DNA of 64,000 bases from Parapedobacter indicus (GTDB lineage Bacteria > Bacteroidota > Bacteroidia > Sphingobacteriales > Sphingobacteriaceae): assembly GCF_900113765.1 (NCBI RefSeq), contig NZ_FOQO01000008.1, positions 124,001 to 188,000 of the forward strand. The letters run 5' to 3'. A program made the position numbers and the translations under genes. Every line of letters begins with the position of its first letter. The stretch's first letter is position 1. This document shows positions 1 through 9,136 of the stretch, one piece after another. Under the pieces are notes generated by a model, which made no database searches, was not told where the DNA came from, and saw nothing but the letters and a program-made list of their open reading frames with translations.

Positions 1-1432
1 CCAGCAACTTATAGGGTTGCATATCAAAAGCTTGGTCATTCAGCCAGGGCCGAAGCGCCTTCTCGCGTACACCATGGCCAGCTAATACTTCCAGCGCTTT
101 GCCGGTACGTTTCAAATCATACCACCGTTGGTTTTCAAAACAAAACTCGACCTGCCGTTCTTTGGCGATCAATGCTTGTAACCGGGTTTGGTCGTAGCCA
201 TCGAGTGGCTGACGGAGTCCAGCACGTTCACGAACCTGGAAAACGTATGGAATGGCTTCCGAAGTGCGCCCCAATTCGTTCAATGCTTCTGCATACATGA
301 GCAGCACATCGGAATACCGCAACACGGGCAGGTTATCACTGCACCGATCATCCGGTGCAGAAACCGGGGGTTTATATTTACTGCAATAGGGAATATCCCG
401 TATTTCGCCATCCGAATCTTTCCCTTTCCAATAGGCAATGGATACTTCTTTTCGCAGGTCTCCTTCCTCAAACGCATCAATCAGATCCCGGGTAGGTTGA
501 TTCCATCCGCTACCCGATCCATTGATATTGATATTCGGCCGCTGGGTCACCGCTCCGCCGGAAGACCATGGCGCGAACAGGAAAATAAACCGATTTGCCA
601 GTTCGACACTAGCGTCGGCATATTGCACGGCAAAAATCGTCTCCCTATAGTCTTTCGCGGCCGGATTAAAAAGCGCAGCATAATTATCAAGCAGTCCGTG
701 CTTGGGAGATGACAGTACTGGCTCCAATGTATTCAACGCCTCTTCGTACCGATGAAGGGTAAGATACACCTTCCCTAATAACGACAGTGCTGCAGCATGG
801 CTGGCCCTGCCGTTTTCCACTACCTCTTCAGCCATCGCCAGGTTGTCTACCGCCGTTGTTAGATCAGCAATAATCTGTTCGTATATAATACCTTCGGAAG
901 ACCGTTTGATTTGGATTGCATCCTGTGAGTTAACAGGTGCGAGCACCAAGGGTACCCCACCAAATTGCCGGACAAGGTTGAAATAATAAAGTGCCCGCAA
1001 AAAATGAGCTTCACCAGCTGTGCGCTCTTTGATGCCTTCATTCCAGGTCACCGTTGATTTGTCCAGTTCTTCAATCAACTTGTTACACCGCCTGATTCCC
1101 TGATAAGACTGATTCCAGAAATTGCCATAATTGTCGTTACTCGAAGATGCCAAAAACTGATCAATCACACGGCGGGGCCAGGTTCCACCGTCATCCCGCT
1201 TATCCTGATAGCTGGCATTGTCAGATGGGATTTCGGCAATTACCCAATGATCTACTTTCTCATAATTACGCATGGGCACATAGCACCCGTTAGCCAGTAA
1301 AATGTACTCCTCTTCCGACGAATAAAAATTGTCTTCATTAAGCGTAGTTTCAGGATACAGTTCCAAAAAATCGTGGGAGCAAGCCGCAAAAACTGGTAAA
1401 ACCAAAAGTAAATATCGATAAAATATTTTCAT
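1..1432 (-). CDS. SusD/RagB-family outer-membrane nutrient-binding lipoprotein (3' end cut by window edge)
   Basis: Open from an ATG at 1432 down to the left edge. The visible 477 residues lack only the last few codons. It starts MKIFYRYLLLVLPVFAACSH, a lipoprotein signal with lipobox Cys at residue 18. It has the SusD pattern of an N-terminal 'LRALYYFNLVRQFGG' helix, a 'RYSDVLLMYAEALNELG' TPR segment and a C-terminal 'FENQRWYDLKRTG' motif. SusD proteins cap the SusC barrel on the cell surface and bind the glycan. It lies 10 bp downstream of the SusC stop, so the two are co-transcribed and form a SusCD pair. The substrate cannot be read from the sequence. Confidence 0.93.
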   Translation of the reverse strand, partial: MKIFYRYLLLVLPVFAACSHDFLELYPETTLNEDNFYSSEEEYILLANGCYVPMRNYEKVDHWVIAEIPSDNASYQDKRDDGGTWPRRVIDQFLASSSNDNYGNFWNQSYQGIRRCNKLIEELDKSTVTWNEGIKERTAGEAHFLRALYYFNLVRQFGGVPLVLAPVNSQDAIQIKRSSEGIIYEQIIADLTTAVDNLAMAEEVVENGRASHAAALSLLGKVYLTLHRYEEALNTLEPVLSSPKHGLLDNYAALFNPAAKDYRETIFAVQYADASVELANRFIFLFAPWSSGGAVTQRPNININGSGSGWNQPTRDLIDAFEEGDLRKEVSIAYWKGKDSDGEIRDIPYCSKYKPPVSAPDDRCSDNLPVLRYSDVLLMYAEALNELGRTSEAIPYVFQVRERAGLRQPLDGYDQTRLQALIAKERQVEFCFENQRWYDLKRTGKALEVLAGHGVREKALRPWLNDQAFDMQPYKLL

Positions 1433-1442
1433 AACCTAGCTA

Positions 1443-4400
1443 TTAAAAAGTCAAATTAATACCAAACGAGGCGGTCCTTGCCAAGGGATACGAAGAAATG
1501 TCAAACCCCGGTGCCAACGTGTTGCTCAATGAAACAGACTGTCCTTCCGGATTGGCACCGCTATAGTTGGTAAACGTCGCAAGATTCTGCACCGTAACAT
1601 ATACGCGGCAAGATTTAATGAATGACGACCGACTAACCAGCGCTTCGGGCAGGCCGTATCCTAGTGTCAAATTGGTGATACGAAGATAGGAAGCATCTTC
1701 AACCCACAGATCTGAAACGCGATGTCCTCGGCTCGGCGCCGAGAAAGGTACCGCATAATGGCGCCCATCTCCCGGGTCGTCTGCGCTTCGATAGCGCGCT
1801 ACCCACTCTTTCCCTACATTGAACTGCCCCTGCAAATTGTCAATCGTTTGTCGAAGTCCATTCATGACGCTCCCCCCGTATTGTCCGTTTATCACGGCAG
1901 ACAGGTCAAACTGCCGGTACGTTAGCCGATTTGAAAAGCCAAAAATGAAATCCGGCTGTGGGTTGCCGATGATCGCGTAATCCAACAAGTCATTAACCAA
2001 GCCATCGCCATCCAAATCCTTATACCTGACGCCTCCTTCATAGACTTCAACCGAAGGATCCCGCACTACGTTGGGATTTGCAGCATCTTCCGCCGAGTAC
2101 AACCCATCAAAAACATATCCGAAAAATTGACCTATCGGCCTTCCGACCTGTGTAATGTGGGTATAATTGTTGTCCGAATTACCCGAGTAAATGGGGTCTC
2201 CGTTGTCGTTCAGCGAGATCACTTTATTGCGGTTGAGTGCAAAATTCAACGTGGTCTCCCAGCGTAACTTACCTTCAACGGGCACCGCATTGAGCGCCAC
2301 TTCCACCCCGGTATTCCGCACATTTCCTTTATTTACGATCTGGTTGTTGAAACCGGTAATTGCTGGAATCACATCATTCAGTAACATATTAACCGACTTC
2401 CGGTAGTAATAGTCCACCACCACCGAGAGTCGGTTGCCAAAAGTAGTCAAATCCACTCCACCGTCTATTTGGCTCGATTCTTCCCATGTCAAAAACGGAT
2501 TGCTGATACCTACGCTTGATGCGGTTACCTGCCGATCTCCAAATACGTAAGACCCGGCATTGATAGCAGGCAAATGTGCATAATTTCCAATGTTATTATT
2601 ACCGCTGCGGCCATAGGATATCCGCAGCTTCAACTCATCAATCCAATGGCTATCGTTAAGGAAATCTTCTTCAGATAAGCGCCAAGCACCTGCTACCGAC
2701 GGAAAAAATGCAAATCGATTTTCCGAGCCGAAGCGGGACGAACCGTCGGAGCGGAACGTAGCAGTCAGCAAGTAACGATCTTTCAGCGTATAATTCAATC
2801 GTCCCAGATAGGAAATCATTGTCCATTCGTTGATATTCTGTCCCCACGCTTTTATCCCTTGTGCCGCATTGATTGTCTCAATCAGATCGTTCGCATACGG
2901 ATTGCCCTGCAGATCGATGTTATCGCCTTTGCTCTTCTGTGTCGTGTAACCCATTAGTATATTAAGCCGGTGCGCATCTCCAAATGTCCGGTCGTAATTA
3001 GCTGTATTTTCTATCAACCAATCGAACGCGTCGCCGCGCGTTGTATTCGAGACTCCCGTACCGGGCTTTGGCGCACTATTCTGACCGCCAACCGTAGAAG
3101 GCTGATATAAGAAATATTTATTGGCCGAATAATTCGTACTGATGGCAGACCTCAATTTCAGCCCATCTATTACGTTCCACTCCAGAAATGCCGACCCCAG
3201 GTTCTGGAAATTATTGCGATTGCGCACGGTTTCCCGAAGCATAAAAAGGGGATTGACAAAACTCCACGACGAGTAATACTTGTTTTGAGGCGATACGATA
3301 TACGGAATCAACTGACCCTGATCGTCATAGGGTGACAGGATCGGATTTCCCCAGCTGGCAAAGCCAATTACATCTCCCCGGCCGGAATTTGTATTGGTTT
3401 GCTGGTGGTGGATATAGGTCGGTTGCAGTGTTACACCCAACTTGACTTTACTACCAATATTCGACTCCATGGATAAATTTCCGGTAAACCGCTCCAATCC
3501 CGTATACCGTACCACCCCTTCTTGGTTATAATAACCCAAACTGAAATTGAGCCTCGACTCTTTACTTCCCTTGTTTACACTAACGGAATAATCCTGTACC
3601 CGCGCGGTCTGCAAAATCAAGTCATACCAATCGGTCCCTTCCCCCGATATATTCTGTGGCAGATACACTGCCGGATAATCACTATCGGTGGCCTCCCGTT
3701 TTTCACTTTTCCAAATCATAGCGGCTATTTTCTCCCGCTGGTAATCTGCAAATTCTCCCGCGTTCATCATACTCGGACGTCCTCTTTGGGGTACCTGCTG
3801 AATACCCGATGTGGCCGATACGTTCACTTCGGTTCGATCGTAACTCCCTTTCTTGGTAGTGATCATAATGACTCCATTCGCTCCCCGTGAGCCATAAATG
3901 GCGGTAGACGAGGCATCTTTTAATACACTGATCGACTCGATGTCGTTGGGATTCAAAAAAACCAGTGGGTTTAAATTTTGATTCATCCCCGATGCATAGG
4001 GCATTCCATCAATCACGTAAAGCGGCTCGTTGCCGGCGCCGATTGATCCGGCTCCCCTGATTTTCACAGAAGTACCGCCGCCCGGCGCGCCGGTTACCTG
4101 CTGAATCTGTACGCCCGCGACCTGCCCCACCAATTTCTGGTCGATGGTTGCCGCAGGCATTTGTTTGATATTCGTTTGATCGACCATCGTCACCGAGCCC
4201 GTCAAATCCGATTTCTGCATGGTACCATATCCTACCACCACTACTTCTTCCAAGTTGCCCATTAACGGTTCCAGCTGGATATTGACCGACCGGTTACCTG
4301 CCAAAAGCACTTCCAGCAATTCATATCCTATATAAGAGACTTCCAAAACTACTTCCAGGTCTGCCACGGCAAGGGTAAACTTACCACTTGCATCCGTTGC

Positions 4401-4865
4401 CGTAGCCAGTTGCGTTCCTTTTACGCGAATGCTTACTCCTTCCATGGGTTTTCCTTCGGGATCGACCACCGTGCCGCTTACCCTCTCCTCCTGTTCAGAC
4501 TCCGTTGTTGAGACAGAATCCCGTTCCTTACCGGGTAGTCCCGTACGTTTACGCAGAACGATGTATTTTCCTTTCAGCTGCCAGGATACCGATGTGCCTT
4601 CGAGCAGGTAATTCATCACGCTTTCCAAGGGAGTTTCCCGGAAATTCACGTTAACCGCTTTTCGGGCATCCAATAGATCATTACTGAAAAAAACCGTCAA
4701 TCCCGATTGCCGCTGAATTTCCTTGAAAACCTCCGAAAGTGGGGCTTGTTGGCGCTTCAATGAAATTTTGTGTTGTGCAGCGAGACAAATAGGAAGACCC
4801 ACTGCCAAAAGCAGACTATATGTAAGACTGCATCTTTTCGAAAAAATACCAAACTGTTTAATCAT
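1443..4865 (-). CDS. SusC/RagA-family TonB-dependent transporter with STN signalling domain
   Basis: A 1140-residue outer-membrane receptor. Order: signal peptide (about 1-30, ending at AAQ), STN domain (about 35-105), carboxypeptidase-regulatory-like domain (about 128-200, 'VSGTVVDPEGKPMEGVSIRV'), TonB-box-like 'EEVVVVGYGTMQKSDLTGSV', plug domain with 'EPLYVIDGMPY' and 'DASSTAIYGSRGANGV', then the beta-barrel ending in a terminal Phe (SFGINLTF). The STN domain is the part that contacts a FecR anti-sigma factor in the inner membrane. A FecR gene and an ECF sigma gene lie immediately upstream, so this is a regulated trans-envelope signalling system as well as an importer. It forms a pair with the SusD gene downstream. 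Confidence 0.96.
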   Translation of the reverse strand: MIKQFGIFSKRCSLTYSLLLAVGLPICLAAQHKISLKRQQAPLSEVFKEIQRQSGLTVFFSNDLLDARKAVNVNFRETPLESVMNYLLEGTSVSWQLKGKYIVLRKRTGLPGKERDSVSTTESEQEERVSGTVVDPEGKPMEGVSIRVKGTQLATATDASGKFTLAVADLEVVLEVSYIGYELLEVLLAGNRSVNIQLEPLMGNLEEVVVVGYGTMQKSDLTGSVTMVDQTNIKQMPAATIDQKLVGQVAGVQIQQVTGAPGGGTSVKIRGAGSIGAGNEPLYVIDGMPYASGMNQNLNPLVFLNPNDIESISVLKDASSTAIYGSRGANGVIMITTKKGSYDRTEVNVSATSGIQQVPQRGRPSMMNAGEFADYQREKIAAMIWKSEKREATDSDYPAVYLPQNISGEGTDWYDLILQTARVQDYSVSVNKGSKESRLNFSLGYYNQEGVVRYTGLERFTGNLSMESNIGSKVKLGVTLQPTYIHHQQTNTNSGRGDVIGFASWGNPILSPYDDQGQLIPYIVSPQNKYYSSWSFVNPLFMLRETVRNRNNFQNLGSAFLEWNVIDGLKLRSAISTNYSANKYFLYQPSTVGGQNSAPKPGTGVSNTTRGDAFDWLIENTANYDRTFGDAHRLNILMGYTTQKSKGDNIDLQGNPYANDLIETINAAQGIKAWGQNINEWTMISYLGRLNYTLKDRYLLTATFRSDGSSRFGSENRFAFFPSVAGAWRLSEEDFLNDSHWIDELKLRISYGRSGNNNIGNYAHLPAINAGSYVFGDRQVTASSVGISNPFLTWEESSQIDGGVDLTTFGNRLSVVVDYYYRKSVNMLLNDVIPAITGFNNQIVNKGNVRNTGVEVALNAVPVEGKLRWETTLNFALNRNKVISLNDNGDPIYSGNSDNNYTHITQVGRPIGQFFGYVFDGLYSAEDAANPNVVRDPSVEVYEGGVRYKDLDGDGLVNDLLDYAIIGNPQPDFIFGFSNRLTYRQFDLSAVINGQYGGSVMNGLRQTIDNLQGQFNVGKEWVARYRSADDPGDGRHYAVPFSAPSRGHRVSDLWVEDASYLRITNLTLGYGLPEALVSRSSFIKSCRVYVTVQNLATFTNYSGANPEGQSVSLSNTLAPGFDISSYPLARTASFGINLTF

Positions 4866-4958
4866 AATTAGCTAAAATGGTTTACACACATAGACCGGGA
4901 ATTCCGAAAAACGGGTGAAAAGAAATTAAAAAAATTTGATTAATGAACCGTAGTAAAA

Positions 4959-4975
4959 GTAACCGGGCAGGTTAC
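4959..4975 (-). other. Hairpin in FecR-SusC intergenic leader
   Basis: A perfect 6-bp inverted repeat, GTAACC / GGTTAC, with a 5-nt loop lies in the 155-bp gap between fecR and susC. On the transcribed minus strand it is followed by TTTT. It could be a weak attenuator or a processing site. Hairpins occur at the equivalent place in the two other loci, but the sequence differs. Confidence 0.4.
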
Positions 4976-5020
4976 AAGTTCAAACGCAGCAATGCTACCT
5001 ATTATGGGAAGAAAAGGTAC

Positions 5021-6187
5021 TTATTCAGGCGTTGTACCCGATAATAACAGCTTTCCACCGGAAAATTGATACCGTATGTTAGCCGTGGCCTTCAGGTTTT
5101 CAAGAAAGACAGTGATTGAGTCGCTCTTATGGATGGCACCGGAAAGTTTCATTGCTGCCAGTGCCGGATCGGTCGTCCGAATTCGCTTTCCATACCAACG
5201 CTCTAATACCGGCAACAACCGTTTCAGGGGTTCATTCTCAAAATGATAGATGCCGGCGCGCCAAGTTGCCGTGGTCGTTGGGTCAAACGTCCGGGACAAC
5301 AGTCCTTCCGCTGTTGCAACTGCCTCAAATCCGGGAGAAAGGCGCATTCGATGATCGTTAACACGGGCTTCAATTGCACCGCTGAAAAGCGAAGTTATTA
5401 TTTGAGCCCGATCGAATGTGTTGACATTAAACTCCGTACCGAGCACCTGTATGTCCACGTTATCGGCATGGACAGTAAATGGAAGTTTTGCTTGATTTGC
5501 TACCTTAAAATAAGCCTCCCCTGTTAAGAAAACTTCCCGCGAAAAAGTTTGAAATGACGCCGGAATCCGCAATACGGAAGACGAATTAAGCCACACCTCA
5601 CTTCCATCGGGTAAGACGAGGTAATAATCCCTTGTGGCGGGTACGGAAATAGTATTGAAGGCTTCCGGCTGCAGTTCAGGTTGATGTTTCTCCACTGAAA
5701 GCGCTCGGAAACCGGCGGACGCCTTCCGGATAAGCGTTGTTCCTTGCGTAGTGTCAAGCAGATGATAACGCTCACCACTCCACAGTTCCAAGACGACGTC
5801 CGAACCCACCGCAACTTCTTCCAAATTTGCAGCAATTGGCGTACTGGAAAAATAGTTCCAAAACCCAAGGCATGTGATAACGATCAACACCGACGCAACA
5901 GCTGCTAACATCCAGCTGTTTTTCTGGCGTGGCGCTGTTGTTCGCTTTTCAGCGATCCGTTGTGATACGGACAACCAAGCTCGATCCGCATCTAATTCTC
6001 CTAAAAACCGCTGGGAAGAAGCGTCCTCAAATGTCTTCGAATATTCCCTCCATTTCGTCCGTATTCCTTCATCGGTCGACAATAGCCATTCAAGCAAGCT
6101 GTTATCTTCCTCAGAAAGACTGCCCGCTATACGATCCGCAAACAACTGACTTATCTTTTCTTGATCTGGCATTCGTACTGATGACAA
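5021..6187 (-). CDS. FecR-family anti-sigma factor
   Basis: A 388-residue protein with the usual Bacteroidota FecR layout: an N-terminal cytoplasmic sigma-binding segment (1-88), one transmembrane helix (about 91-111, 'MLAAVASVLIVITCLGFWNY'), a periplasmic FecR domain containing 'VLPDGSEVWLNSSSVLRIP' and 'EVFLTGEAYFKVANQ', and a C-terminal DUF4974-type domain ('ENEPLKRLLPVLERWYGKRI'). It is expected to hold the adjacent ECF sigma factor inactive until SusC signals ligand. The gene starts 27 bp after the sigma gene and precedes susC. It is more divergent than the two FecR proteins at 45.8 and 55.7 kb, which resemble each other closely. Confidence 0.93.
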   Translation of the reverse strand: MSSVRMPDQEKISQLFADRIAGSLSEEDNSLLEWLLSTDEGIRTKWREYSKTFEDASSQRFLGELDADRAWLSVSQRIAEKRTTAPRQKNSWMLAAVASVLIVITCLGFWNYFSSTPIAANLEEVAVGSDVVLELWSGERYHLLDTTQGTTLIRKASAGFRALSVEKHQPELQPEAFNTISVPATRDYYLVLPDGSEVWLNSSSVLRIPASFQTFSREVFLTGEAYFKVANQAKLPFTVHADNVDIQVLGTEFNVNTFDRAQIITSLFSGAIEARVNDHRMRLSPGFEAVATAEGLLSRTFDPTTTATWRAGIYHFENEPLKRLLPVLERWYGKRIRTTDPALAAMKLSGAIHKSDSITVFLENLKATANIRYQFSGGKLLLSGTTPE

Positions 6188-6214
6188 TTATATATCTTAT
6201 GTGGGTGAATATGA

Positions 6215-6778
6215 TCAGAACTTTTTAAAATCCTTACGCAGCGCTTCCAGCGCTAACCTGAGATGTGTTTTAATGGAGTTGACACTGATTCCTAACATAT
6301 CAGCGGCTTCCTGGTATTTTCGTTCCTCAAGATACACGAGTTTGACGGCTTGTAGGCGCCTGTAAGGTAATTTACTGATAGCTCGCTCCATCCTTTCAGA
6401 TAACTCTCTATTTTCCAACGTGATGTCGGCCCCAATCTGCTGCCCCGTTTCCGTTTGGAGGTAGCTTTCTCTCCGGCAGTTTTCTACCTTTCGTTTAGCT
6501 AACAAATTCAGACATTTATTCCGGATTGAAGTATGTAAGTAAGCCTTAACCGACGTACGTATAGAAGAAAGCGCATGGGTCGAATACGCTTCAACGAAAA
6601 ATTGCTGTACTTGGTCTTCGGCTTCCGCTTCATCTTTAAGCAGATAATACGCCTCGACAACCAACGACTTGTAATATCGTTTAAATACGGCTTCGTAAGC
6701 TGCTATATCTCCCCGCTTGAGTGCAAAAAATAGGCTGTCTTCACCCAGGTTATCCATTGGTTCACAAATTTTGGTCAT
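6215..6778 (-). CDS. ECF-type RNA polymerase sigma factor (FecI-like)
   Basis: A 187-residue protein from the ATG at 6778; an in-frame ATG at 6826 would add 16 residues with no sigma character. It has region 2 ('YYKSLVVEAYYLLKDEAEAE', then 'VQQFFVEAY') and region 4 HTH ('RRLQAVKLVYLEERKYQEAA', 'LGISVNSIKTHLRLALEAL'). It belongs with FecR and SusC immediately downstream and should direct transcription of the uptake operon when released. The start choice is an inference from domain boundaries. Confidence 0.92.
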   Translation of the reverse strand: MTKICEPMDNLGEDSLFFALKRGDIAAYEAVFKRYYKSLVVEAYYLLKDEAEAEDQVQQFFVEAYSTHALSSIRTSVKAYLHTSIRNKCLNLLAKRKVENCRRESYLQTETGQQIGADITLENRELSERMERAISKLPYRRLQAVKLVYLEERKYQEAADMLGISVNSIKTHLRLALEALRKDFKKF

Positions 6779-6876
6779 CACCTGGCCGGTCCCGGACTGA
6801 TCGTCAACCGACTCGGTGAATCGCAAAAATCGTTTATTTTCAGGCGAAGACCGTCCTGAACTGTCAAGGTTGCCGT

Positions 6877-9006
6877 TTACTTTTTCATCAACCCGACAAA
6901 ATCTGCCATTACGGATAGGCTTTCCTCCTGAATGAAATCCAGCCCCTCGTCTACGTCAGTGGCCGTGCCTCCACCAAGCGGCAGATCTATTTTCATCTGC
7001 TGAAGGGCGTCAGAGCGGCTTTTATTCTTTAACCGGTTATCTTCACGCTCTTTCTTCAACTTATCTTCCTGAAGCGTCACACTGGTTTCAGATTCCTGCT
7101 TCTGCATGGTATCGATGTCTTCCAGCAGAAATTTGTATGCCTGCGAACTGTCCATCCGGACTTGGTGCTTTTTGGCAAGCTGAGCGATGACTGACTTCAG
7201 ATCGGCAACCGGTGCAAAATCAGCGGCATTGATCTGATCCCAAGGCAACGCCGAAGGTTCCGAGCTTTCACCATATTTTTCGGCGGAATATAACGACGGA
7301 AATGTGAGATCCGGTTCTACTCCCCTGTGTTGCGTACTGCTACCCGTAATCCGGTAAAATTTAGCCAGCGTAATGTTAATCTGTCCGAACTGTGGCGCAC
7401 CGGCGGGCAGGCCGTCATCGCCATCGGCCTGTGCCTTCAACAAAAGGCGATCCGTAGGACTGATTACGCGGCTCATGTCAATGGCCGATTGTACGGTGCC
7501 TTTTCCGTAGGACTGCGATCCCAACACGATGCCCCTGCCATAATCTTGGATAGCCGCCGCAAAAATTTCTGAGGCCGAAGCGCTGAATCGGTTAATAATA
7601 ACACCCAACGGACCATCCCATGCCACCCCTTCCTCACGGTCGCTATTTACCTCGATTTGATTTCGCGTATCACGTACCTGTACCACCGGTCCTTTGTCGA
7701 TAAACAAACCTGTCAGTTCGATGGATTCCTGCAATGATCCTCCTCCGTTAAACCGCAGGTCCATCACCACCGCATCGACATTTTCCTGTTTCAGCGAATC
7801 CAATAACAGCCGGACGTCACGTGTGGTGCTCTTGTAATTAGGGTCATTTTTACGATATGCCTCAAAATCAATATAAAATTTGGGGAGACTGATAATGCCG
7901 ACCCGGTAAGTCTTTCCATCGTCTCCGATCACTTCCTTGATTTCACGCTTAGCCGACTCGTCTTCAATCACCACCCGGTCTCGGGTGAGTGACACGATTT
8001 TCGGCTCTGCCGTTGGTTCCTCGCCGGCAGGAATAATTTTTAACCGCACGACGGTACCTTTCGGTCCTTTAATCTTGGATACCGCATGATCCAATTTCCA
8101 GCCGATAATATCCTCAAATTCACCGTCCTTTCCTTGAGCCACGCCAATGATGCGGTCATCGATTTGTAAGGCTTTCGCCTTATAGACGGGACCTCCTACA
8201 ATAATATCGGCTACCTTCACCATTTCGTTTTCCATAGACAGCCTCGCCCCAATCCCTTCAAACGTATTGGCCATATCTTCATTAAACCGCTGTGCAAAAT
8301 ACGGATTGAAATAGCTCGTATGCGGGTCAATCGCGTCCGTCAATGCGGTCATAATCACTTGAAAAGCCTCGTTATTGTCGGTCTTTTTCGCCATCGAAAT
8401 CAAGTTCTTATACCGGTTCGTCAGCGTTTCCTTCTGTTTAGCCGTTGCCGAATCGGTCGTGCTTCCACTAAGCCGTAAATTCAGCAGGTCGTATTTCACC
8501 CGCTTGCGCCATTGGTCATTCGCCTCCGTTTCGGAAGCAAACCAACTTTCTTTCTCACGGTTATACACATACCGTTCATCCACGGAAAAATCGTGTGCTG
8601 CATCAACCTGCGTCAATGCATAATCTAACCGATCTAAATAACGCTTCATGTATACATTAAACATGTGGTAGGCCGCACTTAAGTCGCCGTTACGAAAATC
8701 TTCCCCCAATGTATTCCTATATTGCTCAAATTCGTCGATATCCGACTGCATCAGGTAGTTCTTACCTTGGTCCACCGCTTCGATCAAATTGTCAAAAATC
8801 AGGGAAGAGATGGAATCACCAAAGGGAACCTTCTTATAGCTAATTGATTCAAACAGCCCCACTACATCCTTCGCTATCACGGCATGTTGAGCCGTTGGCT
8901 TTAAGGCTCCGGTCTCTGCATCAAGACTCACCCTCGGTTTAGATCCACAGGCCGCTATCGCCACCACAAACAGCGCAAAAAATACTTTCTTCAACATATT
9001 CTCCAT
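6877..9006 (-). CDS. prc: Carboxy-terminal processing protease (Prc/Tsp type, peptidase S41A)
   Basis: A 709-residue lipoprotein (lipobox Cys20, 'VVAIAACGS') close in length to E. coli Prc. After a helical N-terminal domain come a PDZ domain (about 248-327, starting 'FEGIGARLSMENEMVKVADI'), the S41 serine protease core, and a C-terminal DUF3340-type tail. The catalytic Ser/Lys dyad is visible as Ser477 in 'RFSASASEIFAAAIQDYG' and Lys502 in 'SYGKGTVQS', 25 residues apart as in E. coli Tsp. It degrades or trims periplasmic proteins at their C-termini. It is a single gene, probably unrelated to the neighbouring uptake locus. Confidence 0.95.
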   Translation of the reverse strand: MENMLKKVFFALFVVAIAACGSKPRVSLDAETGALKPTAQHAVIAKDVVGLFESISYKKVPFGDSISSLIFDNLIEAVDQGKNYLMQSDIDEFEQYRNTLGEDFRNGDLSAAYHMFNVYMKRYLDRLDYALTQVDAAHDFSVDERYVYNREKESWFASETEANDQWRKRVKYDLLNLRLSGSTTDSATAKQKETLTNRYKNLISMAKKTDNNEAFQVIMTALTDAIDPHTSYFNPYFAQRFNEDMANTFEGIGARLSMENEMVKVADIIVGGPVYKAKALQIDDRIIGVAQGKDGEFEDIIGWKLDHAVSKIKGPKGTVVRLKIIPAGEEPTAEPKIVSLTRDRVVIEDESAKREIKEVIGDDGKTYRVGIISLPKFYIDFEAYRKNDPNYKSTTRDVRLLLDSLKQENVDAVVMDLRFNGGGSLQESIELTGLFIDKGPVVQVRDTRNQIEVNSDREEGVAWDGPLGVIINRFSASASEIFAAAIQDYGRGIVLGSQSYGKGTVQSAIDMSRVISPTDRLLLKAQADGDDGLPAGAPQFGQINITLAKFYRITGSSTQHRGVEPDLTFPSLYSAEKYGESSEPSALPWDQINAADFAPVADLKSVIAQLAKKHQVRMDSSQAYKFLLEDIDTMQKQESETSVTLQEDKLKKEREDNRLKNKSRSDALQQMKIDLPLGGGTATDVDEGLDFIQEESLSVMADFVGLMKK

Positions 9007-9029
9007 ACTTCTTTTATCCCTTTGTCTTG

Positions 9030-9048
9030 ATTGTGGTCAGCCCACAAT
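9030..9048 (-). other. Hairpin upstream of the prc gene
   Basis: A perfect 7-bp inverted repeat ATTGTGG / CCACAAT with a 5-nt loop, about 24 bp before the prc start codon. It could fold in the 5' untranslated RNA or act as a protein-binding site. No function is shown by the sequence. Confidence 0.35.
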
Positions 9049-9136
9049 TTCCATTCGCTAATTAAGCCGCTAAATTTAATAAAAAACCGCTATTCTATAG
9101 TACACTGTTGTCTTTGATTTTGTTTTCCGAACGGCT

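Noticed and set aside
188-712. 174-codon open frame on the plus strand
   Set aside because: It lies wholly inside the SusD gene on the opposite strand, has no recognisable domain, and reads as an antisense shadow.
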